Assembly (NCBI GenBank): GCA_965249645.1
Contig: CBDFML010000011.1
Span: 186,001-250,000, forward strand
From: CAVOEB01 sp965249645
GTDB lineage: Bacteria > Pseudomonadota > Alphaproteobacteria > UBA828 > JAPUJA01
Direction: 5' to 3'
DNA: 64,000 nt
The first letter of the stretch is position 1, and every line of letters begins with the position of its first letter. Positions 1-8,450 of this stretch are shown piece by piece. Below the pieces are notes generated by a model that saw only the letters and a program-made list of their open reading frames with translations, was not told the DNA's origin and ran no database searches. The position numbers and the translations under genes are program-made.

Positions 1-292
1 CGCCAAGCAGCCCGTCGAGCACGGCCGCGCCGCCGTGAAGCTGGAATTCCGCCATGTCTTCGCCCGTGTAGCTGGCGGGGGCGGGAAACCACAGGACGAG
101 CGCACGATCGATGGGCGCGCCGCCAGCTGGCTCGCGCAAGGCCCGCAGGCTCGCGCACCGCGCTGGTGGCAGGGGCTGGCCGGTCAGCGCCACGAGCGCG
201 GCGCCGGAGGCCGGGCCCGAAAGGCGCACGACACTCAGGGCAGCACGGCCTGGCGCGCTTGCGGGCGCGAAGATGGTCTCGAAATCGCTCAA
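1..292 (-). CDS. mnmE: tRNA uridine-5-carboxymethylaminomethyl modification GTPase MnmE, N-terminal part (cut by window edge)
   Basis: MnmE works with MnmG to modify the wobble uridine of certain tRNAs. Only the first 97 or so codons are present, because the gene runs off the left edge. The translation reads LSDFETIFAPASAPGRAALS, followed by VRLSG, then RALREPAGG, then LVLWFPAPASYTGEDMAEFQ, then LHGG. This matches the N-terminal tetrahydrofolate-binding domain of MnmE; the GTPase domain lies outside. The start is a TTG at 292-290 that overlaps the stop of the upstream ferredoxin gene (TTGA), so translation is probably coupled. No ATG or GTG fits the frame nearby. Sure of the family, less sure of the exact start. 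Confidence 0.93.
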   Translation of the reverse strand, partial: MSDFETIFAPASAPGRAALSVVRLSGPASGAALVALTGQPLPPARCASLRALREPAGGAPIDRALVLWFPAPASYTGEDMAEFQLHGGAAVLDGLLG

Positions 293-648
293 TCGGCCAC
301 CGGCTCCTTGCTCGGCGGGCACTGGTCGGGGCAGAGCATCAGGCGGGCGACCCGTTCGCCCCGTTTCAGGTGGCTCTCGAGGATCTCGTCGAGATCGTCG
401 CGACTGGCATAGCCGTACCACACGCCCTCCGGGTAGATCACCATGGTAGGGCCGAGCTCGCAACGGTCGAGACAGCCCGAGTTGTTGATCCGCACATTGA
501 CGAGCCCTTCCTCTTTTACCCTCTGTTTCAGGTAGTTACGAAGATCCACTGAGTCTTTCTCCGCACAGCAGCCGCGCCGGTGACCCTTGACCCGCCGGTT
601 GGTGCAGCAAAACACGTGGCGGGCGTAATAGGGCGCCGGATCGCTCAC
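289..648 (-). CDS. Thioredoxin-like [2Fe-2S] ferredoxin family protein
   Basis: A 119-residue protein of the thioredoxin-fold [2Fe-2S] ferredoxin family. Cysteines fall in the family pattern: CC at residues 14-15 in HVFCCTNRR, CC near 27-28, then GCLDRCELGP near 59-63, followed by MVIYPEGVWYG. It probably carries electrons in the cytoplasm; the partner is unknown. The GTG start at 648 is chosen because a GGGGAG ribosome site lies just upstream and because it overlaps the stop of the DUF6489 gene (GTGA). The C-terminal tail has two further cysteines (LMLCPDQCPP). It sits between DUF6489 and mnmE in a translationally coupled trio, which may hint at a supporting role in tRNA or Fe-S work, but that is only context. 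Confidence 0.85.
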   Translation of the reverse strand: MSDPAPYYARHVFCCTNRRVKGHRRGCCAEKDSVDLRNYLKQRVKEEGLVNVRINNSGCLDRCELGPTMVIYPEGVWYGYASRDDLDEILESHLKRGERVARLMLCPDQCPPSKEPVAD

Positions 649-917
649 GACGTCTCCCCGCCGGGTTTTGTTCCACTGCCCGGTCGCGCGGCATCGGCCA
701 AGCCCGACCACAATGCCTTTTGCCACTCCTCGACCCCCTTGAGCCCTTGTGGCAGCCAGGTCTTGACCAGGGTTTCCGCGTCCATGCCGCGCACCGCGTC
801 CCCGAGTCGTTCCCCGGCCGCCGCGAGAACCTCCTTTTGCAGGGATTCCATGTCGGGCAGACCAAAAAACGCGCGGGCTTCGGTGGGGCTGCAGTCGATA
901 TCGATGGAGATTTTCAT
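645..917 (-). CDS. DUF6489 family protein
   Basis: A 90-residue protein beginning MKISIDIDCSPTEARAFFGL, then PDMESLQKEVL, which is the typical opening of the alphaproteobacterial DUF6489 family. Function unknown. It has no signal peptide or membrane segment and looks cytoplasmic and helical. The ATG at 917 has a good AGAGG site upstream. Its stop overlaps the GTG of the downstream ferredoxin, so it is the first gene of a coupled operon with the ferredoxin and mnmE. The promoter should lie in 918-1198, shared with the divergent thioredoxin-domain gene. Confidence 0.8.
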   Translation of the reverse strand: MKISIDIDCSPTEARAFFGLPDMESLQKEVLAAAGERLGDAVRGMDAETLVKTWLPQGLKGVEEWQKALWSGLADAARPGSGTKPGGETS

Positions 918-1198
918 CACTTGACCTCTTTTATGGGGCGTTTTTAGGCAGTTCACGCCGTAAATGGTCTGTATGCATCCATTTTAACCCTGATTCGCCG
1001 TTCATATGCCCAATTTCGAGGGGTTTTTAAAAACCTTTCTGTGTCTGCACGGGCAGCGGGGAAATCCGGTTTTAAGCTCTGGCTACGCGGGCGTCGCGGC
1101 TTATATTAGGTCAAAATACGGTTTGGCACGAGAATTCCGCCGCCCACCGCACGCATTCCGGGGACAGCGCACCCCGCGTTACCAAGGTTGTCCCCCCG
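918..1198. other. Divergent intergenic region
   Basis: 281 bp between the DUF6489 operon (left) and the DUF255 gene (right). It is locally AT-richer (930-1080) than the surroundings and must hold two divergent promoters. One GANTC (CcrM-type) site is at 992-996. A readable frame from 1006 is composition noise rather than a gene. I see no convincing -35/-10 pair. Confidence 0.5.
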
Positions 1199-3247
1199 AT
1201 GGCAAACCGCCTGGCCAACGAAACCAGCCTCTATCTCGCCCAGCACAAGGACAATCCCGTGCACTGGCAGCCCTGGGACGAGGCGGCGCTCGACCAGGCC
1301 CGGCGCGAAAACAAGCCGATTCTGCTCTCGGTGGGCTACTCCGCGTGCCACTGGTGCCACGTCATGGCCCACGAATGCTTCGAGAACGACGGAATCGCCG
1401 CCCAGATGAACGAAAACTTCGTCAACATCAAGGTCGACCGCGAGGAACGCCCGGACCTAGACGCCATCTACCAGCTTGCCCTCGCGCTCACCGGGCAACA
1501 GGGCGGCTGGCCATTGACCATGTTTCTTACCCCCGGCGGTGAGCCGTTCTGGGGCGGCACCTATTTCCCGCCGACCCCGCAGTTCGGCCGGCCGGCATTC
1601 CCCCAGGTGCTCGACTCCGTCGCCGAAACCTTTGCCACCGCGCCCGACAAGGTCAAGCAGAACACCGAGGTGCTGAGCCGCGCCATTGCTCAGAACAGCG
1701 CCAGCGTTGCGGGCGAACGGCTCGGGCTTGGCCATCTCGAAGCGGGTGCGCGCCGCCTCGACGGCGAGCTCGACCGCCGCCATGGCGGGCTTGGCCTGGC
1801 TCCCAAGTTCCCCATGACCAGCGCGCTGGACATGATCTGGCGGGGCGGCTGGCTCAGCGGCGAAGCGGAACTCAAAGAGGGCGTCGCGTTTTCCCTCGCG
1901 CGAATCTGCCAGGGTGGAATCTACGACCATCTGGGCGGCGGCTTTGCCCGTTATTCCACGGACGAGCGCTGGCTCGCGCCTCATTTCGAGAAGATGCTCT
2001 ACGATAACGCCCTTCTGCTCGAGCTGATCGGCCGGCTATGGCTCGACCAGGGCGACCCGCTGTTCGCTACGCGGATCGAGGAGACAGTCGATTGGCTGCT
2101 TCGGGAAATGATCGCACAAGGCGGCGGCTTCGCCAGCGCACTGGATGCGGATTCCGAAGGCGAAGAGGGCCGCTTTTACGTCTGGACCGCCGAAGAGATT
2201 GACGGACTGATCGGTCCGCAATCCGAATTATTCAAGCAAATCTACGATGTTACGCCAAATGGAAACTGGGAGGGCCGGACAATTCTCAACCGTCTGGCCG
2301 AGCACGGCCTGGGCGAACCGGCGCTTGAGGGCGAGCTTGCCACCGCCCGCGCGGTGCTGCTCGAGGCGCGCGGCGTGCGGGTCCGCCCGAGCTGGTCGGA
2401 TGCGGTGCTGGCGGACTGGAACGGCCTCGCGATCGCGGCCCTGGCCCTGCTCGCACCCCCGTTCGCGCGCGACGATTGGCAGGCGGCAGCAATTGGCGCC
2501 TTCGATTACGTGGCCCAGGTCATGGGCCGGAGCAATGCCGGCGGCGCGCAACGGCTGTCTCACTCGGCGAAGGGCGAACGGGTCAAGGATGCCGAGTTCC
2601 TCGACGATTACGCCGCCATGGCGCGGGCCGCGCTGATCCTCTTCGAAACCACTCAAGAAGAGCGCTTTCTGGACCGGGCAAAGGCCTGGACCGCGAGCGC
2701 CGACGCCCACTACTGGGATAGCGCCGCGGGCGGCTATTTCTACACCCCCGACGACGGCGAAACCCTGATCGCGCGGACCAAACAGGCACGCGACAACGCC
2801 ACTCCGGCGGGCAACGGCCTGATGGTCGAGGTTTTGGGCCGGCTCTATCACCTGACCGGCGATGGAGCCTATGCAACCCGCGCCGAGGCGCTGCTGTCGG
2901 CGTTTTCCGGTGACGCCGGCGAGAATCCCATCGCCTACGCCAGTCTGATCAACGCCTCGGGCTTTCTCGATCGACCGGTGCAAATCGTTATCGTCGGCGA
3001 TGCGAAGGATCCGGCCGGCGACACCTTGTTCGACGCAGCCCTGCGCAGCCCCGAGCCATGGCGCATCGTCCAGCGCGCGGACCCCGGCGCGGCCCTGCCA
3101 GAGGGCCACCCCGCGCATGGGAAAACCACCGTGGAGGGCAAGGCTGCCGCCTATGTCTGCACCGGTCCGGTCTGCTCGCTGCCCCATACGGACCCCACGA
3201 GCTTGCGCGATGCCTTGTCGCAACGCCCGGCCTCGGATAAACCTTAA
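1199..3247 (+). CDS. Thioredoxin domain-containing protein, DUF255/YyaL family
   Basis: A 682-residue protein of the YyaL/SSP411 (DUF255) family. An N-terminal thioredoxin fold contains HWQPWDEAAL and the active site SACHWCHVM with cysteines at 50 and 53. A long alpha/alpha-barrel domain follows, including GGIYDHLGGGFARYSTD and LAPHFEKMLYDNA. The length is normal for the family. The biochemical role is unsettled; related proteins are cytosolic and have been linked to redox or sugar-epimerase-like folds. It heads a plus-strand group with ogt, a dienelactone hydrolase and a quinone reductase. The ATG at 1199 has no strong ribosome site, so the start is moderately certain. Confidence 0.9.
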   Translation: MANRLANETSLYLAQHKDNPVHWQPWDEAALDQARRENKPILLSVGYSACHWCHVMAHECFENDGIAAQMNENFVNIKVDREERPDLDAIYQLALALTGQQGGWPLTMFLTPGGEPFWGGTYFPPTPQFGRPAFPQVLDSVAETFATAPDKVKQNTEVLSRAIAQNSASVAGERLGLGHLEAGARRLDGELDRRHGGLGLAPKFPMTSALDMIWRGGWLSGEAELKEGVAFSLARICQGGIYDHLGGGFARYSTDERWLAPHFEKMLYDNALLLELIGRLWLDQGDPLFATRIEETVDWLLREMIAQGGGFASALDADSEGEEGRFYVWTAEEIDGLIGPQSELFKQIYDVTPNGNWEGRTILNRLAEHGLGEPALEGELATARAVLLEARGVRVRPSWSDAVLADWNGLAIAALALLAPPFARDDWQAAAIGAFDYVAQVMGRSNAGGAQRLSHSAKGERVKDAEFLDDYAAMARAALILFETTQEERFLDRAKAWTASADAHYWDSAAGGYFYTPDDGETLIARTKQARDNATPAGNGLMVEVLGRLYHLTGDGAYATRAEALLSAFSGDAGENPIAYASLINASGFLDRPVQIVIVGDAKDPAGDTLFDAALRSPEPWRIVQRADPGAALPEGHPAHGKTTVEGKAAAYVCTGPVCSLPHTDPTSLRDALSQRPASDKP

Positions 3248-3276
3248 GCAACGACGCATTCGGGGAGTACGGGACG

Positions 3277-3759
3277 ATGCCGTCCCTGGTCATGGACAGC
3301 CCTTCGGGCCGGATCGGGCTCAGCGAAGAGAACGATGCGATCACCGCGCTCGACTGGACCGCCGCACCGGCGGACTCAGCACCGCCGAGCCCGCTGCTGG
3401 CAGAGGCGAATCGCCAGCTCGAGGATTATTTCGCCGGCCGGAGGAGTGCGTTCGACCTGCCGCTGGCCCCTCAAGGCAGCGAGTTCCGCTGCCGGGTATG
3501 GCAGGCGCTTCGCGCGATTCCCTACGGCGAGACCCGCTCGTACGGCGAGATCGCCGCCTCGGTCGGTTCAGCACCGCGCGCCGTGGGCGGAGCGTGCGGC
3601 GCCAACCCTATCGCCATCATCATCCCCTGTCACCGGGTGGTGGGCGCAAACGGCTGGCAGGGCGGTTTTTCCGGCGGCGTGGGGATATCAACCAAACAGG
3701 CGCTTCTCGAGCTCGAAACCAGACAAGGGAGATTGGCATGGCCGGAACCGACATCGTAA
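3277..3759 (+). CDS. ogt: Methylated-DNA-protein-cysteine methyltransferase
   Basis: A 160-residue suicide alkyltransferase that removes methyl groups from O6-methylguanine. The acceptor cysteine is C118 in IIIPCHRVVGANG, preceded by the winged-helix DNA-binding region (RVWQALRAIPYGETRSYGEI). The short N-terminal ribonuclease-like domain is typical of Ogt rather than of the two-domain Ada. It follows the DUF255 gene by 29 bp. Its last 22 bp overlap the start of the dienelactone hydrolase gene, so these genes are probably co-transcribed. Confidence 0.95.
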   Translation: MPSLVMDSPSGRIGLSEENDAITALDWTAAPADSAPPSPLLAEANRQLEDYFAGRRSAFDLPLAPQGSEFRCRVWQALRAIPYGETRSYGEIAASVGSAPRAVGGACGANPIAIIIPCHRVVGANGWQGGFSGGVGISTKQALLELETRQGRLAWPEPTS

Positions 3760-4439
3760 TCGAGCTGGGCGGCGGCGAGAGTTTCGGCGCCTATGTGGCG
3801 ACGCCCGAGGGCGGCGCGGGCGCGGGCGTGCTGGTGCTGCAGGAGATTTTCGGCGTCAACGCCGTGATGCGCGCGATCTGCGACGGCTACGCCGCAAAGG
3901 GCTATCTGGCACTTTGTCCCGAACTGTTCTGGCGCCAGGAACCGGGCATCCAGATCACCGATCAGACCGAGGCCGAGTGGGCGCGCGCGTTCGAGCTACA
4001 CCAGGGCTTCGATGAGGCGCGCGGCGTCGAGGACACGATTGCCGCGCTTGAAGCCTTGCGCGCCCAGCCCGGTTGCTCGGGCAAGGCCGGGGCGACTGGC
4101 TACTGCCTGGGCGGCAAGCTGGCCTACCTGATGGCAACCCGCTCGTCCATCGATTGCTCGGTCGGCTATTACGGCGTCGGCATCGAGGCGGCGTTGGACG
4201 AAGCGGGCAACATCTCCCGGCCCCTGATGCTGCACTTCGCGGAAAAGGACCAGTTCGTGCCCCCCGATGCGCAGGCGCAAATCAACGAGACCTTAAGCGC
4301 CAATCCGCTGGTCACGATCCACAGCTATCCGGACCGGGACCACGCCTTCGCGCGCATCGGCGGCGAGCATTACGACGCCGACGACGCGGCACTTGCGAAT
4401 TCCCGCACCGCCGCCTTCTTCGAGGAGCATCTGTCATGA
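3738..4439 (+). CDS. Dienelactone hydrolase family protein
   Basis: A 233-residue alpha/beta hydrolase of the dienelactone hydrolase family. The Cys-Asp-His triad is visible: C123 in GYCLGGKLAY, D171 in HFAEKDQFVPP and H202 in YPDRDHAF. E36 in VLQEIFGVN is the usual partner of the nucleophile. In aromatic-degrading bacteria such enzymes open dienelactones, but this copy sits among general genes and its substrate cannot be read from the sequence. The ATG at 3738 lies inside the end of ogt with AAGGGAGA upstream. Its stop overlaps the next start (ATGA). Confidence 0.9.
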   Translation: MAGTDIVIELGGGESFGAYVATPEGGAGAGVLVLQEIFGVNAVMRAICDGYAAKGYLALCPELFWRQEPGIQITDQTEAEWARAFELHQGFDEARGVEDTIAALEALRAQPGCSGKAGATGYCLGGKLAYLMATRSSIDCSVGYYGVGIEAALDEAGNISRPLMLHFAEKDQFVPPDAQAQINETLSANPLVTIHSYPDRDHAFARIGGEHYDADDAALANSRTAAFFEEHLS

Positions 4440-5410
4440 TCAAGGCCGTTCGCATCCATCGCATCGGCGGCCCCGGCGAGCTGGTCTACGAGGACGTCGC
4501 CCTCGACGCCCCGGGACCGGGCGAAGCGATCGTCCGCCAGGCGGCGATCGGGCTGAATTACATCGACACCTACCAACGCAGCGGGCTCTATCCGCTGCCC
4601 GAAATGCCCTGGGTGCTGGGCATGGAGGCTGCCGGCACCGTCGAGGCGGTGGGCGAGGGAGTGAGCGAGGTCGCCCTCGGCGATCGCGTCGCCTACGCCT
4701 GCGCCCCGCCCGGCGCCTACGCCGAGGCGCGCCGGATACCCGCGGCCAAGCTGGTGACCCTGCCCGATGCGATCTCCCCCGAGCAGGCCGCGTCGGTGAT
4801 GCTCCAGGGCATGACCACGGAATACCTGCTCAACCGCTGCTATGCCGTGCAGCCCGGCGATACGGTCCTGATCCACGCTGCCGCCGGCGGCGTCGGGCTG
4901 ATGGCCTGCGCCTGGGCCAAGGCGCTGGGTGCCACGGTGATCGGCACGGTCGGCTCGGCCAAGAAGGCCGCGCTCGCTGCAAGCCACGGCTGTGATCATC
5001 CGATCAACTACACCGAGGAGAACTTCGCCGCCCGGGTCATGGAGATCACCGATGGCGCGGGCCTTCCCGTGGTCTACGATTCCATCGGCAAGGATACCTT
5101 CGAGCGCTCGCTCGAATGCCTGCGCCTGCGCGGCGTGATGGTGAGCTTCGGCCAAGCCTCGGGCCCGGTGCCGCCGCTCGATCTGTTCAAGCTTTCGCCC
5201 AGGGGGCTGTACGTCACGCGACCCTCGCTGATGCATTACACTGCGACCCGCGAGGAGCTGGTGGCCAGCGCCAACGCGCTGTTCGCCATGATTGAGTCGG
5301 GCGTGGTCGACGCCGAGCCCCGCCAGCGTTATCCGCTCAGTGAGGCTATGCAGGCCCATGTCGATCTCGAAGCGCGCAAAACGGTGGGCTCGACGATCCT
5401 GCTGCCTTAA
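4436..5410 (+). CDS. NADPH:quinone oxidoreductase, QorA-type MDR family
   Basis: A 324-residue zinc-free medium-chain dehydrogenase/reductase of the quinone oxidoreductase type. Visible marks are GLNYIDTYQRSGLYPLP, the quinone-reductase signature around VLGMEAAGTVEAVGEG, and the nucleotide-binding turn HAAAGGVGLMACAWAKALGA. The structural-zinc cysteines of alcohol dehydrogenases are absent. It would reduce quinones using NADPH in the cytosol. It is last in the operon, starts by ATGA overlap with the hydrolase gene, and ends facing rho. Confidence 0.92.
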   Translation: MIKAVRIHRIGGPGELVYEDVALDAPGPGEAIVRQAAIGLNYIDTYQRSGLYPLPEMPWVLGMEAAGTVEAVGEGVSEVALGDRVAYACAPPGAYAEARRIPAAKLVTLPDAISPEQAASVMLQGMTTEYLLNRCYAVQPGDTVLIHAAAGGVGLMACAWAKALGATVIGTVGSAKKAALAASHGCDHPINYTEENFAARVMEITDGAGLPVVYDSIGKDTFERSLECLRLRGVMVSFGQASGPVPPLDLFKLSPRGLYVTRPSLMHYTATREELVASANALFAMIESGVVDAEPRQRYPLSEAMQAHVDLEARKTVGSTILLP

Positions 5411-5416
5411 GCCCCG

Positions 5417-5438
5417 GTCGGGGTAATGACTCCCCGAC
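5417..5438. terminator. Hairpin between convergent qor and rho
   Basis: A 7-bp perfect stem, GTCGGGG and CCCCGAC, with an 8-nt loop, in the 55-bp gap between two convergent genes. There is no T-run after it, so it is a weak intrinsic-terminator candidate. It could serve either strand. Confidence 0.4.
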
Positions 5439-5465
5439 GACCAAGCATCGCTGGCGGTGCCAGGC

Positions 5466-6722
5466 TTACGTGTTCATGGATTCGAAGAAATCGTCGTTGT
5501 TCTTCGAGCCCTTGAGCTTGTCGAGCAGGAATTCCATGGCATCGACCACGCCCATCGGGTTGAGGATGCGGCGCAGCACCCACATCTTGGCCAGCACGTC
5601 CTTGGGCACGAGCAGCTCTTCCTTGCGGGTGCCCGAGCGGGTGATGTCCATGGTCGGGAAGGTGCGTTTGTCGGTCAGCTTGCGGTCGAGAATGATCTCG
5701 GAGTTGCCGGTGCCCTTGAACTCCTCGAAAATCACCTCGTCCATGCGCGAGCCGGTATCGATCAGCGCGGTCGCGATGATGGTGAGCGAGCCGCCCTCCT
5801 CTATGTTGCGCGCGGCGCCGAAGAAGCGCTTGGGCCGTTGCAGGGCGTTGGCGTCGACGCCGCCGGTGAGCACCTTGCCCGAAGAGGGTACGACGGTGTT
5901 GTAAGCGCGCGCAAGGCGGGTGATGGAATCGAGCAGGATGACCACGTCGCGTTTGTGCTCGACCAGCCGCTTCGCCTTTTCGAGCACCATCTCGGTGACC
6001 TGGACATGACGCGTCGCGGGCTCGTCGAAGGTCGAGGCGATGACCTCGCCCTTGACCGAACGCAGCATGTCGGTGACTTCCTCGGGGCGCTCGTCGATCA
6101 AGAGGACGATGAGGAAAACCTCGGCGTGGTTGACCTCGATGGCGTGGGCGATGTTCTGCAGCATCACGGTCTTGCCGGTGCGCGGCGGGGCGACAATCAG
6201 CGCCCGCTGGCCCTTGCCCTGGGGCGCGACCAGATCGATCACACGACAGGTCAGATCTTTCTTGGTCGGGTCGTCGACGTCGAGGTTGAGCCTCTCATCG
6301 GGATAGAGCGGCGTCAGATTGTCGAAGTGGACCTTGTGCTTGACCGCTTCGGGTTCCTCGAAATTGATTTCCTTGACCTTGAGCAGCGCGAAATAGCGCT
6401 CGCCCGCCTTGGGTGAACGGATCTGCCCCGACAGGGTATCGCCGTTACGCAGGCTGAAGCGGCGGATCTGGCTCGGGCTGACATAGATGTCGTCGGGCCC
6501 CGGCAGGTAGTTCGCCTCCGGCGAGCGCAGGAAGCCGAAGCCGTCGGGCAGGATCTCGAGCACGCCGTCGCCGAAGATCGCCGTATCCTGCGCCGCCAGC
6601 TGCTTGAGAATCCCGAACATGAGATCCTGGCGGCGGAGCGAGTTCGCGTTTTCAACCTCTAGATTTTCGGCGAAGGCCAAAAGATCTGTCGGGGATTTCT
6701 GTTTGAGTTCTTGAAGATTCAT
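5466..6722 (-). CDS. rho: Transcription termination factor Rho
   Basis: A 418-residue Rho hexameric RNA helicase, the standard length. In order: an N-terminal helix bundle (MNLQELKQKSPTDLLAFAEN), the cold-shock-like primary RNA-binding domain (GFGFLRSPEANYLPGPDDIY), Walker A APPRTGKT at 178-185, Walker B around VVILLDSITRLARAYN, and the Q-loop region (VLTGGVDANALQRPKRFFGA). The ATG at 6722 is chosen because it begins this conserved N-terminus. Rho sits left of hemJ-hemH-hemE as in many alphaproteobacteria near the origin. The 198-bp leader upstream (6723-6920) may allow autoregulation, which is common for rho, but I see no specific element. Confidence 0.97.
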   Translation of the reverse strand: MNLQELKQKSPTDLLAFAENLEVENANSLRRQDLMFGILKQLAAQDTAIFGDGVLEILPDGFGFLRSPEANYLPGPDDIYVSPSQIRRFSLRNGDTLSGQIRSPKAGERYFALLKVKEINFEEPEAVKHKVHFDNLTPLYPDERLNLDVDDPTKKDLTCRVIDLVAPQGKGQRALIVAPPRTGKTVMLQNIAHAIEVNHAEVFLIVLLIDERPEEVTDMLRSVKGEVIASTFDEPATRHVQVTEMVLEKAKRLVEHKRDVVILLDSITRLARAYNTVVPSSGKVLTGGVDANALQRPKRFFGAARNIEEGGSLTIIATALIDTGSRMDEVIFEEFKGTGNSEIILDRKLTDKRTFPTMDITRSGTRKEELLVPKDVLAKMWVLRRILNPMGVVDAMEFLLDKLKGSKNNDDFFESMNT

Positions 6723-6920
6723 GGCAACCACTCGAAAGCGACGACGGCACGCGGAAGCGGAAGAGCGAAACAACCCGAAGAACTCGGGCCGGAACAGGAA
6801 GGGACTGGAAAATCGCGGGTTTGTTGGAGTCCCGCTTGGCCGGCAACCGGTTAGAGCCGGCTGGTAGTCCGATGGTTATCCAAACTACCGGGTCAAGTCA
6901 AATACCAAATTCGCAGCCGA

Positions 6921-7358
6921 TCAGAAGGGCTTGACCACGACAAGGGCGACGATTGCGATCATCAGGACCGTCGGGGCCTCGTTGACAAAGCGGTAGAAGC
7001 GCTCGGAATGGCGGTTGGCGCCAGCCGCGAAATGGCGCCGCCAACGCGCAAGCAGGCCGTGCAGTACGGTCATGGCGGCCACGCAAGCCAGCTTGACGTA
7101 GATCCAGCCTTCGGACCAGTCGACGATACCGGGAACGAAGATCAGCGCGATGCCGAGACCGAACGACGCGATCATCGCCGGGTTGATGATGGCGCGGAGC
7201 AGACGCCGTTCCATCGACTTGAAACGCTCGGATTCGGGCGAGCCGGGCTCAATCCGGCAGTGATAGACGTAAAGCCGGGGCAGATAGAGCATGCCGGCCA
7301 TCCAGGCAATCACCGCGATGATGTGTGCCGCCTTGAGCCAGAGATAGGCGTCCGCCAT
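6921..7358 (-). CDS. hemJ: Protoporphyrinogen IX oxidase HemJ
   Basis: A 145-residue integral membrane protein of the HemJ family, which oxidises protoporphyrinogen IX to protoporphyrin IX just before ferrochelatase. The N-terminus MADAYLWLKAAHIIAVIAWM, then AGMLYLPRLYVYH, holds the conserved histidine (about H12) and first membrane helix. Further helices follow (IINPAMIASFGLGIALIFVP; VKLACVAAMTVLHGLLAR; a C-terminal helix ending VVVKPF). The ATG at 7358 has an AGGAGG site. It lies 19 bp after hemH in the same direction, so hemE-hemH-hemJ form a haem operon running into rho. Confidence 0.95.
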   Translation of the reverse strand: MADAYLWLKAAHIIAVIAWMAGMLYLPRLYVYHCRIEPGSPESERFKSMERRLLRAIINPAMIASFGLGIALIFVPGIVDWSEGWIYVKLACVAAMTVLHGLLARWRRHFAAGANRHSERFYRFVNEAPTVLMIAIVALVVVKPF

Positions 7359-7377
7359 GACCCGATACCTCCTGCTG

Positions 7378-8421
7378 TCAGTCCGCCGGCAGCGGGCAGC
7401 CGCCGAACGGGACCGGACAGCCGCGCGCGCCGTCCCGTGAGGCGAGACCGGGTTCGCGCGCCAGGGCAGCGCGGACGAGGTCGGCCAGCGCCGCGATGAA
7501 ACCCGCATCGCTACACAGCGCCGGAACCCGGAGATAGAGTGGCACGCCGGCGGCCTCGGCCAGCTTACGGTACTCGATATCGAGCTCGACCAAGGTCTCC
7601 GAATGTTCCGAAACGAAAGCGATGGGCACAACCACGAGGGAATGCCCATCGGCGCCGGCCTGCGCGATTTCCGCCCCGGTCGACGGCCCGATCCATTCGA
7701 GCGGCCCGACCCGGCTTTGATAACAGATCCGCCAGTCCAACCCGGGTATCGCCAAAGCGTCCACGATGGCGTTGGCGGTCTGTTCGACCTGCCATTGATA
7801 GGGATCGCCGCGCTCGACGAATTTCCTGGGCAGGCCGTGAGCCGAAAACAGCAGCCGCGCCCGGGCAGGACCTGTGGCCGCCTTGTCGAGCGTGTGGCGG
7901 ATCAGCCGGGCCTGGGCCGAGACGAAGTCGGGCTCGCGGAACCAGCAGCACAGGCCGATGCTCGGGGCGTGGAGATCCGCAGCTTTTGCTGCACGCGACC
8001 AGTCGCTGAGCGACGAGCCACTCGTCGTGGTCGAGAATTGGGGATAGAGCGGCAGCAAAACGATACGGTCAGGCGCGAAGGCGGCAACTTCGCGCGCGGC
8101 CTCGTCGGCGAAGGGGTGCCAGTGGCGCATGGCGACGAACACCCGAACGACGTGACCGTCGTTGCCGTCGAGGACCGCCTCTAGCGCATGGGCTTGCGCC
8201 AGGGTAAGATCGAGTAGCGGAGATTTTCCCCCGATGTGAGCGTAGATCGCGCGCGCAACGGGCGCACGCCGGGTTGAAATCAATTTGGCGATCAGCCAAC
8301 GGATCGGTAACGGCGCCCCGATGATGGCCGGATCGTAAAACAGGTTGAAAAGAAACGGCCGCACGGCCTTGGGCCCGTCGGGACCACCGAGATTGAACAG
8401 AACCACCGCCGTGCGCGCCAT
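7378..8421 (-). CDS. hemH: Ferrochelatase
   Basis: A 347-residue ferrochelatase that inserts ferrous iron into protoporphyrin IX. The start MARTAVVLFNLGGPDGP is the usual bacterial one. The catalytic histidine is H195 in LFSAHGLPRKF, and the acidic partner is E275 in FVSEHSETLVELDIEY. A cysteine-containing C-terminal tail (RGCPVPFGGCPL) is present, but whether it holds an iron-sulfur cluster cannot be decided from two cysteines. It follows hemE by 29 bp and precedes hemJ by 19 bp. An upstream in-frame ATG inside hemE is less likely because it lacks family sequence. Confidence 0.96.
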   Translation of the reverse strand: MARTAVVLFNLGGPDGPKAVRPFLFNLFYDPAIIGAPLPIRWLIAKLISTRRAPVARAIYAHIGGKSPLLDLTLAQAHALEAVLDGNDGHVVRVFVAMRHWHPFADEAAREVAAFAPDRIVLLPLYPQFSTTTSGSSLSDWSRAAKAADLHAPSIGLCCWFREPDFVSAQARLIRHTLDKAATGPARARLLFSAHGLPRKFVERGDPYQWQVEQTANAIVDALAIPGLDWRICYQSRVGPLEWIGPSTGAEIAQAGADGHSLVVVPIAFVSEHSETLVELDIEYRKLAEAAGVPLYLRVPALCSDAGFIAALADLVRAALAREPGLASRDGARGCPVPFGGCPLPAD

Positions 8422-8450
8422 GGCGGCGAAGCATGCCCGAGGGCTGCCGA

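Noticed and set aside
1006..1198. A small gene in the spacer before the DUF255 gene
   Set aside because: The readable frame runs on into the real gene in another frame, has no RBS and has no family sequence.
6870..6885. A DnaA-box-like TTATCCAAA upstream of rho
   Set aside because: Single isolated motif far from the hemE/ppsR spacer; expected by chance.
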